Assembly (NCBI RefSeq): GCF_030384665.1
Contig: NC_083680.1
Span: forward strand, 715,001-779,000
Direction of reading: 5' to 3'
DNA length: 64,000 bases
DNA from: Lodderomyces elongisporus
Lineage: Eukaryota; Ascomycota; Pichiomycetes; Serinales; Debaryomycetaceae
Shown: one piece after another, positions 31,233 to 48,360 of the stretch
Layout of the letters: each line of letters starts with the position of its first letter
Position numbering within the stretch: the first letter of the stretch is position 1
Translations under genes and position numbers: made by a program
Notes under the pieces: model-generated
Told to the model about the DNA's origin: nothing
What the model saw: only the letters and a program-made list of their open reading frames with translations
Database searches by the model: none

Positions 31233-31533
31233 AAGGATTGTAAATGCCCACATAATACAAAAACACTTTTGTTTTTTTATTTCTTTTAGAAGAATTTGTA
31301 AATAGAAAATAAAGGAAATAAGGGGTATTTTATTTAAAGAATGTTGAATCCAGTTCCCCCTCATTTTGACTTTTATTGGCTTCTTTGTACTAGTATCGTT
31401 TTCAAATAGAGATTTGATTTGGACTCGAAGGTCAAAAAGTATGGTCGAGTACACACGAATGCAATGGTGGGTTCAAGAGAAGAAAAGAAGAACGAAATTT
31501 TCTTAAAAAGTAGTAACAAAGTCGAAGGAATTC
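31233..31533. other. Spacer between the CCZ1-like gene and the array relic
   Basis: About 300 bp of AT-rich sequence with a T run near 31268-31280. It shows no similarity to the array units. No gene was seen. Confidence 0.5.
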
Positions 31534-31540
31534 TTGATAG

Positions 31541-31943
31541 ACGCAACAATTTTTGACTTATTGCAAGCTCGACTGCACTCTAGAGAATTGTTTGTGTGGA
31601 TCAAACACTCTGCACGATCCAAGGGGTTGTTGGTTGTGGGTTATGTTGAGCCATATCGAATCCAAACACACAATTCACACACTCTGGTCGTCTACTATCT
31701 GTTACAGCAACACATTACTAGTGTCACACATTTGGTTTTTTTTGTTATGATGCGTTTGGTAGCACATGCAATTGCAACGCACTGCTGAGCTACTAGGAGA
31801 TACCGTTTTTTTCCTCTCAATTCTCTAGAGCTTTTGCAACTACAATGTATATGGCATATACAAGTATACTTCTTTATTTCCAACTACAAGACATAACAAG
31901 ATAGCTAGCTACTTTATAAGTTTTTCCTTCTTCTTCTTCTTTT
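31541..31943 (+). repeat. Diverged inverted copy of the array promoter segment
   Basis: Read on the plus strand this aligns with the reverse complement of about 32973-33433 in the first array unit. Shared blocks include CGAATTGTTTGTG-like hairpin remnants near 31585, TGTTGAGCCA, ATCCAAACACACAATTCA, CATTTGGTTTTTT, CAATGTATATGGCATA and a pyrimidine-rich run at 31922-31944. Substitutions and small indels are frequent, clearly more than between array units. Homology stops at the hairpin remnant, so the outer edge of the ancestral segment seems to lie near 31540. Confidence 0.75.
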
Positions 31944-32142
31944 GCCAGAAGTAAACCCACAACCAAAGTCTCGCTTAATACAGTTTAAACAAGTCAGACT
32001 TTACCAGTTAGTTTACTTAATTAAATCTTAAATAATGTCATTTTTCAAAAAGCTTTTTAACACCGCCTCCAAGTCAAAGGAGGCAGAACCAGCCGAACGC
32101 AAGGGTTCGGTATCCAATTCCAGGGGAGACATCAGGCTCACC
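31944..32142 (+). repeat. Left arm of near-perfect inverted repeat
   Basis: 199 bp running from GCCAGAAGTAAACCC through a start codon at 32035 to CATCAGGCTCACC. Its reverse complement matches 32775-32972 with only about three differences: one substitution near codon 7 and a small change with a net one-base insertion near codon 23. The arms are separated by 632 bp. Confidence 0.85.
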
Positions 32143-32428
32143 AACTTCAGAGTCGAGTTCTGTTTATGAGGAGGATAGCCGTCCAGAAAAGACTTGATTT
32201 GAGTCTGTAATTGGGATGATCGATGAAATGCTAAAGTTGAAAGAAGAATCAGTCCCAGCGGAATCATCATCAGCAGAGTCAGTTTCACGAGTATCGGTTC
32301 CATCACTGGCCACAGGGTCGGTTACTGTCTCCGAGATAGATCTAGACAGTGGAACAAATTGGCGTCGTCTGTGTTCTTCGTCATCTTGTGTTTTTTGTGT
32401 AATCATCATCTTTGTGTTTTCTCTTTAA
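32035..32428 (+). pseudogene. Degenerate inverted relic of the array gene (5' part)
   Basis: It starts like the truncated copy opposite (ATG TCA TTT TTC AAA AAG) and stays nearly identical for about 100 bp. A one-base insertion relative to the intact copies at about 32100 breaks the frame, and a stop follows. In the shifted frame a further in-frame TGA interrupts it. From 32216 to the TAA at 32426-32428 a diverged but recognisable segment remains: RVSVPSLATGS..EIDL aligns with PVSVPSPATGS..EIDL of the array protein. The Lys run, Asn tract and C-terminal region are absent. It is convergent with, and overlaps by 48 bp, the frame of the truncated copy. Confidence 0.8.
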
Positions 32429-32473
32429 TTGGTGTACAGGGTTGCGCCAGTTAAAATGGTTGGGGTAGCCACG

Positions 32474-32536
<63 letters not shown>

Positions 32537-32881
32537 ATTCATCATCTTCTTCTTCTTTCTGTTGGGATGGCACGCACGAATGCCGGCAACCATTCCCTTA
32601 GCCAAAAGAACCCTTTCAGCTAACTCCTTCTCCTCTCTCCTCTCTTTAAACCATCCAAATGGTCTAAACAGGGGGAATTGTCTCCTCACCAGCTTCTTTT
32701 CCTCCACGTCTTCAGCGCCTAAATCTACCTCGTAGAAGGTTTCCGACCCTGTAGCCGGTGAAGGAACCGATACCGGTGAGCCTGATGTCTCCCCTGGAAT
32801 TGGATACCGAACATTGCGTTCGGCTGGTTCTGCCTCCTTTGACTTGGAGGCGGTGTTAAATAGCTTTTTGAAAAATGACAT
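32381..32881 (-). pseudogene. Truncated, chimeric leftmost copy of the array gene
   Basis: 166 aa. Residues 1-114 match the N-terminal region of the array protein with small changes: MSFFKK instead of MKIFKK, EVDL for EIDL, IRACHP for IRALHP, and KKKKMM before the Asn tract. The Asn tract has only 22 residues (nt 32474-32539). After it the 282-residue C-terminal region is replaced by 30 unrelated residues ending in DDDYTKNTR. The break falls in the trinucleotide tract, as expected for recombination there. The frame is open, so it may be expressed as a short protein, but it lacks the conserved C-terminal half. Its upstream sequence (32882-32972) matches the inverted arm, not the other units. 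Confidence 0.8.
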
Positions 32882-32972
32882 TATTTAAGATTTAATTAAG
32901 TAAACTAACTGGTAAAGTCTGACTTGTTTAAACTGTATTAAGCGAGACTTTGGTTGTGGGTTTACTTCTGGC
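32775..32972 (-). repeat. Right arm of near-perfect inverted repeat
   Basis: 198 bp partner of 31944-32142, covering the first ~35 codons of the truncated array gene copy and its leader. The leader differs visibly from that of the seven full copies (TTAATTAAATCTTAAATA here, against an AATTTTTAAG-proximal leader there). The two arms therefore resemble each other more than either resembles the neighbouring tandem units. Confidence 0.85.
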
Positions 32973-33375
32973 GAAAGAAGAAGGAAAAGAAAAAGAAAAA
33001 GGAAAAGAAGAAGAAGAAAAGGGCAAAAAAAGGTTTGAGGTCACAAGGGTTTTGTTTGTGGATATTTATACTTCACCAAGTAGCCCTCTCGCCACGCCTT
33101 GTGGTTGGAGACTAACAAGTAAATTGTGTTATGCCATATACATTGTGGTTGCAAAACCCGCGAGGAAGTGAGGGGAACAGAAGGGCGTGTGCAATTGTAT
33201 ACGCTACCAAATGCTTCATAACAAAAAACCAAATGGGTGCTGCCAAATGGGGTGTGGCCAATAGTGTGTGGCTGTAGCAGAAAACGGACGACTAGAGTGG
33301 ATGAATTGTGTGTTTGGATGCATGTTGGCTCAACACAATCTACAACCTTATACATCCTGCAATGCATTCTATCTC

Positions 33376-33433
33376 CACAAACAATTCTCGACGGATTGCC
33401 GTCAAGCTTGCAACGAGTCGAGAATTGTTTGTG
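33376..33433. repeat. 17-bp perfect inverted repeat (hairpin), one per unit
   Basis: Arms CACAAACAATTCTCGAC (33376-33392) and its exact complement at 33417-33433, with a 24-nt loop. A nested hairpin GACGG-ATTG-CCGTC overlaps the left arm and loop, so two alternative folds are possible. The same element recurs in every unit (for example 37282-37339), about 500 bp upstream of each gene start. In the old inverted copy at the left edge, homology to the unit ends at its degraded remnant. Confidence 0.85.
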
Positions 33434-34057
33434 TGTGTTGATTATTCCCCTGAGTTTGGTGCGAATTTACGGGAAAACTTTTTTCTGCTGAAGTTTGAGG
33501 ACAATTGTGGGCTCAGCTGCCCACTGTAGTGTTTTTTGTAAAGTTCTTTGTAAAGTTTTTTGTAAAGTTTTTTGTAAAGTTCTTTGTAAAGTTTTTTGTA
33601 AAGTTTTTTGTAAAGTTTTTTGTAAAGTACACACGCACCCGCGCGCGTCCATCTTACGTGTATATTACGTGTATCTTAGGTTGACTCGTTCACAGCAGCT
33701 CACGTGCGCGTATACATACACATACTCCAACCCGAGATACTCTAGTTTGCAATGACAGCGATTGCGCGAAATATACAGAACGTTCAATTTGAGAAATAAT
33801 TTGTAGGCAGAGTGCGAGATAGAAGAATGGTTCAATTACAAATAGCAGAGTGTATACAAAAACAGAAAGGTGTGTTAATATTAGAAAGAAAAGTGTAAAG
33901 ATTAATAGCAAAAGTCATCGAGTCCCCCACCTTGATGTGTTCCTGAAAACGAGTGAAAGCTGTATATGTTAAACGAGCGAAGATGCAGGTGCAATGGGAG
34001 ATACCAAAAGTGTGTGCGTGCCAGTGACGGATAAAATAAGTAGTAGCAGGGCCCTTT

Positions 34058-34485
34058 GTGGTGTATGAACACGGGCACACTTTTTGGCGAGCTCCCCTTC
34101 TTTGGGATCATGGCTGGGTTTGTGATATAGTCGGCCATGGAGCAGCAACATCAATAGTAGAAACAGCAATAGCAGGAACAGCATCAGCAACAGCATCAGC
34201 AACACCACCAGAAATAACACCAGAAATAACACCAGAAGTAGCACCAGAAGTAACACCAGAAGTAGCACCAGAAGTAACACCAGAAGTAACACCAGAAGTA
34301 ACACCAGAAGTAACACCAGAAGTAACACCAGAAACATCCTTGACAAATTTGAATGGCATGGTTTAAGTTTGGTCGACACTGGATAGCACACACTATGATA
34401 AATATGTTAAGTATAATAAATATGATAAATATTAGTGGTGGTAGCGGTCGTAGTAATGGTGGTGGTGGTAGTGGTGGTAGTGGTG

Positions 34486-34523
<38 letters not shown>

Positions 34524-34566
34524 GGTGGTAGTGGTGGTAATAGTAGTAGTAGTGGTGGTGGTGGTG

Positions 34567-34604
<38 letters not shown>

Positions 34605-35248
34605 GGTGGTGGTGGTGGTGGTGGTAGTAGTAGTAGTGGTAGTAATGCTATTACTTCACGAGCAAACAATGATTTAATGTAACATAAACAAATCCCGAAA
34701 ACGAAAGTAGATTCCGCAAGCTCTTCTTCTGCACCATCTGAAACAACTTGCACGGTGACTTATACAACTCAACCTGTGATTATATGATCCCGCTGTGCCT
34801 TGTTGATACTCCTAGTGCATATGCGTCCTCGACATTTTTCGTTCCCCGTACAAGATCATACGACAAAGGCGCCATTTTGTCGCAGGATCTGCCAAGTTCA
34901 GAATAAATGTGTGAGTCAGCAGATACACTAGTGCAATGTTGTGGTAGGCTATGGGAAACGGTAGCAGAGGTCAGTGGGCTCCCCCTGCTTTGGGATCATG
35001 GTTGGGTTTGTGATATAGTCATCCGTGAAGCAGCAACAGAGGTAACATCAGAAAAAGCAGCAGGAATAGCAGTAGGGATATCAGTAGAAATAGCAGTAGA
35101 AATAGCAGTAGAAATAGCAGTAGAAATAGCAGTAGAAATAGCAGTAGGAATAGCAATAGAAATAGCAGTAGAAATAGCAGGAATAGCAGGAATAGCAGTA
35201 GGAATATCAGCCACACGGGTTTGCTTTTCATTTTTTGTTTGCAATTAG
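34058..35248 (+). other. Possible small plus-strand ORFs with duplicated module X (unit 1; repeated in all units)
   Basis: Three short frames occur in every unit. In unit 1 they are 34058-34366 (102 codons), 34353-34682 (109 codons, mostly Gly/Ser from the GGT/AGT repeat) and 34907-35248 (113 codons). The first and third share PLLWDHGWVCDIV followed by three residues and AAT, and then run into different 12-bp repeats giving EVTP-type and EIAV-type tetrapeptides. DNA similarity over about 60 bp shows that this is a true internal duplication. Coding is unproven. Repeat periods are multiples of three, so open frames are expected on both strands, and the opposite strand also stays open. They may simply be non-coding spacer. 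Confidence 0.35.
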
Positions 35249-35309
35249 CACCAGTGATTAGGTTGAAGATGAATGGGTAGAAGATGGGCTAAGAAAGAGC
35301 TCGACTCCT

Positions 35310-36764
<1,455 letters not shown>

Positions 36765-36939
36765 TTTAGAATTTGATTAAGTAAACTAACAGGTAAAGTC
36801 TGACTTGTTTAAAACGTAGTGAGACTTTGGTTGTGGGTTTACTTCTGGCGAAAGAAGAAGGAAAAGAAAAAGAAAAAGGAAAAGAAGAAGAAGAAAAGGG
36901 CAAAAAAAGGTTTGAGGTCACAAGGGTTTTGTTTGTGGA

Positions 36940-36947
36940 TATTTATA
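36940..36947 (-). promoter_or_regulatory. TATA-like element upstream of array gene copy 1
   Basis: TATAAATA on the minus strand, 176-183 bp upstream of the start codon. The same element sits at the same distance before each full copy and at 33063-33070 before the truncated copy. A purine-rich run (pyrimidine-rich on the transcribed strand) lies between it and the ATG. Its position is reasonable for a yeast promoter, but it is unproven. Confidence 0.45.
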
Positions 36948-38367
36948 CTTCACCAAGTAGCCCTCTCGCCACGCCTTGTGGTTGGAGACTAACAAGTAAA
37001 TTGTGTTATGCCATATACATTGTGGTTGCAAAACCCGCGAGGAAGTGAGGGGAACAGAAGGGCGTGTGCAATTGTATACGCTACCAAATGCTTCATAACA
37101 AAAAACCAAATGGGTGCTGCCAAATGGGTGCTGCCAAATGGGGTGCTGCCAAATGGGGTGTGGCCAATAGTGTGTGGCTGTAGCAGAAAACGGACGACTA
37201 GAGTGGATGAATTGTGTGTTTGGATGCATGTTGGCTCAACACAATCTACAACCTTATACATCCTGCAATGCATTCTATCTCCACAAACAATTCTCGACGG
37301 ATTGCCGTCAAGCTTGCAACGAGTCGAGAATTGTTTGTGTGTGTTGATTATTCCCCTGAGTTTGGTGCGAATTTACGGGAAAACTTTTTTCTGCTGAAGT
37401 TTGAGGACAATTGTGGGCTCAGCTGCCCACTGTAGTGTTTTTTGTAAAGTTCTTTGTAAAGTTTTTTGTAAAGTTCTTTGTAAAGTTCTTTGTAAAGTTT
37501 TTTGTAAAGTTTTTTGTAAAGTACACACGCACCCGCGCGCGTCCATCTTACGTGTATATTACGTGTATCTTAGGTTGACTCGTTCACAGCAGCTCACGTG
37601 CGCGTATACATACACATACTCCAACCCGAGATACTCTAGTTTGCAATGACAGCGATTGCGCGAAATATACAGAACGTCCAATTTGAGAAATAATTTGTAG
37701 GCAGAGTGCGAGATAGAAGAATGGTTCAATTACAAATAGCAGAGTGTATACAAAAACAGAAAGGTGTGTTAATATTAGAAAGAAAAGTGTAAAGATTAAT
37801 AGCAAAAGTCATCGAGTCCCCCACCTTGATGTGTTCCTGAAAACGAGTGAAAGCTGTATATGTTAAACGAGCGAAGATGCAGGTGCAATGGGAGATACCA
37901 AAAGTGTGTGCGTGCCAGTGACGGATAAAATAAGTAGTAGCAGGGCCCTTTGTGGTGTATGAACACGGGCACACTTTTTGGCGAGCTCCCCTTCTTTGGG
38001 ATCATGGCTGGGTTTGTGATATAGTCGGCCATGGAGCAGCAACATCAATAGTAGAAACAGCAATAGCAGGAACAGCATCAGCAACAGCATCAGCAACACC
38101 ACCAGAAATAACACCAGAAATAACACCAGAAGTAGCACCAGAAGTAACACCAGAAGTAGCACCAGAAGTAACACCAGAAGTAACACCAGAAGTAACACCA
38201 GAAGTAACACCAGAAACATCCTTGACAAATTTGAATGGCATGGTTTAAGTTTGGTCGACACTGGATAGCACACACTATGATAAATATGTTAAGTATAATA
38301 AATATGATAAATATTAGTGGTGGTAGCGGTCGTAGTAATGGTGGTGGTGGTAGTGGTGGTAGTGGTG

Positions 38368-38405
<38 letters not shown>

Positions 38406-39191
38406 GGTGGTAGTGGTGGTAATAGTAGTAGTAGTGGTGGTGGTGGTGGTAGTAGTAGTAGTAGTGGTGGTGGTGGTGGTGGTAGTAGTAGTAGTGGTAG
38501 TAATGCTATTACTTCACGAGCAAACAATGATTTAATGTAACATAAACAAATCCCGAAAACGAAAGTAGATTCCGCAAGCTCTTCTTCTGCACCATCTGAA
38601 ACAACTTGCACGGTGACTTATACAACTCAACCTGTGATTATATGATCCCGCTGTGCCTTGTTGATACTCCTAGTGCATATGCGTCCTCGACATTTTTCGT
38701 TCCCCGTACAAGATCATACGACAAAGGCGCCATTTTGTCGCAGGATCTGCCAAGTTCAGAATAAATGTGTGAGTCAGCAGATACACTAGTGCAATGTTGT
38801 GGTAGGCTATGGGAAACGGTAGCAGAGGTCAGTGGGCTCCCCCTGCTTTGGGATCATGGTTGGGTTTGTGATATAGTCATCCGTGAAGCAGCAACAGAGG
38901 TAACATCAGAAAAAGCAGCAGGAATAGCAGTAGGGATATCAGTAGAAATAGCAGTAGAAATAGCAGTAGAAATAGCAGTAGAAATAGCAGTAGAAATAGC
39001 AGTAGAAATAGCAGTAGAAATAGCAGTAGGAATAGCAATAGAAATAGCAGTAGGAATAGCAGGAATAGCAGGAATAGCAGTAGGAATATCAGCCACACGG
39101 GTTTGCTTTTCATTTTTTGTTTGCAATTAGCACCAGTGATTAGGTTGAAGATGAATGGGTAGAAGATGGGCTAAGAAAGAGCTCGACTCCT

Positions 39192-40580
<1,389 letters not shown>

Positions 40581-42178
40581 TTTAGAATTTGATTAAGTAA
40601 ACTAACAGGTAAAGTCTGACTTGTTTAAAACGTAGTGAGACTTTGGTTGTGGGTTTACTTCTGGCGAAAGAAGAAGGAAAAGAAAAAGAAAAAGGAAAAG
40701 AAGAAGAAGAAAAGGGCAAAAAAAGGTTTGAGGTCACAAGGGTTTTGTTTGTGGATATTTATACTTCACCAAGTAGCCCTCTCGCCACGCCTTGTGGTTG
40801 GAGACTAACAAGTAAATTGTGTTATGCCATATACATTGTGGTTGCAAAACCCGCGAGGAAGTGAGGGGAACAGAAGGGCGTGTGCAATTGTATACGCTAC
40901 CAAATGCTTCATAACAAAAAACCAAATGGGTGCTGCCAAATGGGGTGTGGCCAATAGTGTGTGGCTGTAGCAGAAAACGGACGACTAGAGTGGATGAATT
41001 GTGTGTTTGGATGCATGTTGGCTCAACACAATCTACAACCTTATACATCCTGCAATGCATTCTATCTCCACAAACAATTCTCGACGGATTGCCGTCAAGC
41101 TTGCAACGAGTCGAGAATTGTTTGTGTGTGTTGATTATTCCCCTGAGTTTGGTGCGAATTTACGGGAAAACTTTTTTCTGCTGAAGTTTGAGGACAATTG
41201 TGGGCTCAGCTGCCCACTGTAGTGTTTTTTGTAAAGTTTTTTGTAAAGTTTTTTGTAAAGTTCTTTGTAAAGTTTTTTGTAAAGTTTTTTGTAAAGTTTT
41301 TTGTAAAGTACACACGCACCCGCGCGCGTCCATCTTACGTGTATATTACGTGTATCTTAGGTTGACTCGTTCACAGCAGCTCACGTGCGCGTATACATAC
41401 ACATACTCCAACCCGAGATACTCTAGTTTGCAATGACAGCGATTGCGCGAAATATACAGAACATCCAATTTGAGAAATAATTTGTAGGCAGAGTGCGAGA
41501 TAGAAGAATGGTTCAATTACAAATAGCAGAGTGTATACAAAAACAGAAAGGTGTGTTAATATTAGAAAGAAAAGTGTAAAGATTAATAGCAAAAGTCATC
41601 GAGTCCCCCACCTTGATGTGTTCCTGAAAACGAGTGAAAGCTGTATATGTTAAACGAGCGAAGATGCAGGTGCAATGGGAGATACCAAAAGTGTGTGCGT
41701 GCCAGTGACGGATAAAATAAGTAGTAGCAGGGCCCTTTGTGGTGTATGAACACGGGCACACTTTTTGGCGAGCTCCCCTTCTTTGGGATCATGGCTGGGT
41801 TTGTGATATAGTCGGCCATGGAGCAGCAACATCAATAGTAGAAACAGCAATAGCAGGAACAGCATCAGCAACAGCATCAGCAACACCACCAGAAATAACA
41901 CCAGAAATAACACCAGAAGTAGCACCAGAAGTAACACCAGAAGTAGCACCAGAAGTAACACCAGAAGTAACACCAGAAGTAACACCAGAAGTAACACCAG
42001 AAGTAACACCAGAAGTAACACCAGAAACATCCTTGACAAATTTGAATGGCATGGTTTAAGTTTGGTCGACACTGGATAGCACACACTATGATAAATATGT
42101 TAAGTATAATAAATATGATAAATATTAGTGGTGGTAGCGGTCGTAGTAATGGTGGTGGTGGTAGTGGTGGTAGTGGTG

Positions 42179-42216
<38 letters not shown>

Positions 42217-42978
42217 GGTGGTAGTGGTGGTAATAGTAGTAGTAGTGGTGGTGGTGGTGGTAGTAGTAGTAGTAGTGGTGGTGGTGGTGGTGGTAGTAGT
42301 AGTAGTGGTAGTAATGCTATTACTTCACGAGCAAACAATGATTTAATGTAACATAAACAAATCCCGAAAACGAAAGTAGATTCCGCAAGCTCTTCTTCTG
42401 CACCATCTGAAACAACTTGCACGGTGACTTATACAACTCAACCTGTGATTATATGATCCCGCTGTGCCTTGTTGATACTCCTAGTGCATATGCGTCCTCG
42501 ACATTTTTCGTTCCCCGTACAAGATCATACGACAAAGGCGCCATTTTGTCGCAGGATCTGCCAAGTTCAGAATAAATGTGTGAGTCAGCAGATACACTAG
42601 TGCAATGTTGTGGTAGGCTATGGGAAACGGTAGCAGAGGTCAGTGGGCTCCCCCTGCTTTGGGATCATGGTTGGGTTTGTGATATAGTCATCCGTGAAGC
42701 AGCAACAGAGGTAACATCAGAAAAAGCAGCAGGAATAGCAGTAGGGATATCAGTAGAAATAGCAGTAGAAATAGCAGTAGAAATAGCAGTAGAAATAGCA
42801 GTAGAAATAGCAGTAGGAATAGCAATAGAAATAGCAGTAGGAATAGCAGGAATAGCAGGAATAGCAGTAGGAATATCAGCCACACGGGTTTGCTTTTCAT
42901 TTTTTGTTTGCAATTAGCACCAGTGATTAGGTTGAAGATGAATGGGTAGAAGATGGGCTAAGAAAGAGCTCGACTCCT

Positions 42979-44529
<1,551 letters not shown>

Positions 44530-46138
44530 TTTAGAATTTGATTAAGTAAACTAATAGGTAAAGTCTGACTTGTTTAAAACGTAGTGAGACTTTGGTTGTG
44601 GGTTTACTTCTGGCGAAAGAAGAAGGAAAAGAAAAAGAAAAAGGAAAAGAAGAAGAAGAAAAGGGCAAAAAAAGGTTTGAGGTCACAAGGGTTTTGTTTG
44701 TGGATATTTATACTTCACCAAGTAGCCCTCTCGCCACGCCTTGTGGTTGGAGACTAACAAGTAAATTGTGTTATGCCATATACATTGTGGTTGCAAAACC
44801 CGCGAGGAAGTGAGGGGAACAGAAGGGCGTGTGCAATTGTATACGCTACCAAATGCTTCATAACAAAAAACCAAATGGGTGCTGCCAAATGGGGTGTGGC
44901 CAATAGTGTGTGACCAATAGTGTGTGGCTGTAGCAGAAAACGGACGACTAGAGTGGATGAATTGTGTGTTTGGATGCATGTTGGCTCAACACAATCTACA
45001 ACCTTATACATCCTGCAATGCATTCTATCTCCACAAACAATTCTCGACGGATTGCCGTCAAGCTTGCAACGAGTCGAGAATTGTTTGTGTGTGTTGATTA
45101 TTCCCCTGAGTTTGGTGCGAATTTACGGGAAAACTTTTTTCTGCTGAAGTTTGAGGACAATTGTGGGCTCAGCTGCCCACTGTAGTGTTTTTTGTAAAGT
45201 TCTTTGTAAAGTTTTTTGTAAAGTTCTTTGTAAAGTTCTTTGTAAAGTTTTTTGTAAAGTTTTTTGTAAAGTACACACGCACCCGCGCGCGTCCATCTTA
45301 CGTGTATATTACGTGTATCTTAGGTTGACTCGTTCACAGCAGCTCACGTGCGCGTATACATACACATACTCCAACCCGAGATACTCTAGTTTGCAATGAC
45401 AGCGATTGCGCGAAATATACAGAACGTCCAATTTGAGAAATAATTTGTAGGCAGAGTGCGAGATAGAAGAATGGTTCAATTACAAATAGCAGAGTGTATA
45501 CAAAAACAGAAAGGTGTGTTAATATTAGAAAGAAAAGTGTAAAGATTAATAGCAAAAGTCATCGAGTCCCCCACCTTGATGTGTTCCTGAAAACGAGTGA
45601 AAGCTGTATATGTTAAACGAGCGAAGATGCAGGTGCAATGGGAGATACCAAAAGTGTGTGCGTGCCAGTGACGGATAAAATAAGTAGTAGCAGGGCCCTT
45701 TGTGGTGTATGAACACGGGCACACTTTTTGGCGAGCTCCCCTTCTTTGGGATCATGGCTGGGTTTGTGATATAGTCGGCCATGGAGCAGCAACATCAATA
45801 GTAGAAACAGCAATAGCAGGAACAGCATCAGCAACAGCATCAGCAACACCACCAGAAATAACACCAGAAATAACACCAGAAGTAGCACCAGAAGTAACAC
45901 CAGAAGTAGCACCAGAAGTAACACCAGAAGTAACACCAGAAGTAACACCAGAAGTAACACCAGAAGTAACACCAGAAACATCCTTGACAAATTTGAATGG
46001 CATGGTTTAAGTTTGGTCGACACTGGATAGCACACACTATGATAAATATGTTAAGTATAATAAATATGATAAATATTAGTGGTGGTAGCGGTCGTAGTAA
46101 TGGTGGTGGTGGTAGTGGTGGTAGTGGTGGTAGTGGTG

Positions 46139-46176
<38 letters not shown>

Positions 46177-46938
46177 GGTGGTAGTGGTGGTAATAGTAGT
46201 AGTAGTGGTGGTGGTGGTGGTAGTAGTAGTAGTAGTGGTGGTGGTGGTGGTGGTAGTAGTAGTAGTGGTAGTAATGCTATTACTTCACGAGCAAACAATG
46301 ATTTAATGTAACATAAACAAATCCCGAAAACGAAAGTAGATTCCGCAAGCTCTTCTTCTGCACCATCTGAAACAACTTGCACGGTGACTTATACAACTCA
46401 ACCTGTGATTATATGATCCCGCTGTGCCTTGTTGATACTCCTAGTGCATATGCGTCCTCGACATTTTTCGTTCCCCGTACAAGATCATACGACAAAGGCG
46501 CCATTTTGTCGCAGGATCTGCCAAGTTCAGAATAAATGTGTGAGTCAGCAGATACACTAGTGCAATGTTGTGGTAGGCTATGGGAAACGGTAGCAGAGGT
46601 CAGTGGGCTCCCCCTGCTTTGGGATCATGGTTGGGTTTGTGATATAGTCATCCGTGAAGCAGCAACAGAGGTAACATCAGAAAAAGCAGCAGGAATAGTA
46701 GTAGGGATATCAGTAGAAATAGCAGTAGAAATAGCAGTAGAAATAGCAGTAGAAATAGCAGTAGAAATAGCAGTAGGAATAGCAATAGAAATAGCAGTAG
46801 GAATAGCAGGAATAGCAGGAATAGCAGTAGGAATATCAGCCACACGGGTTTGCTTTTCATTTTTTGTTTGCAATTAGCACCAGTGATTAGGTTGAAGATG
46901 AATGGGTAGAAGATGGGCTAAGAAAGAGCTCGACTCCT

Positions 46939-48360
<1,422 letters not shown>

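Noticed and set aside
33041..33367. 108-codon minus-strand frame upstream of each array gene, with protein-level resemblance to the inverted relic
   Set aside because: Non-triplet indels between units shift its frame, and differences from the relic are mostly amino-acid changing, so it behaves as non-coding promoter DNA.
33532..35206. CRISPR-like array
   Set aside because: The repeats are contiguous 12-bp minisatellites without unique spacers, in a eukaryotic context.
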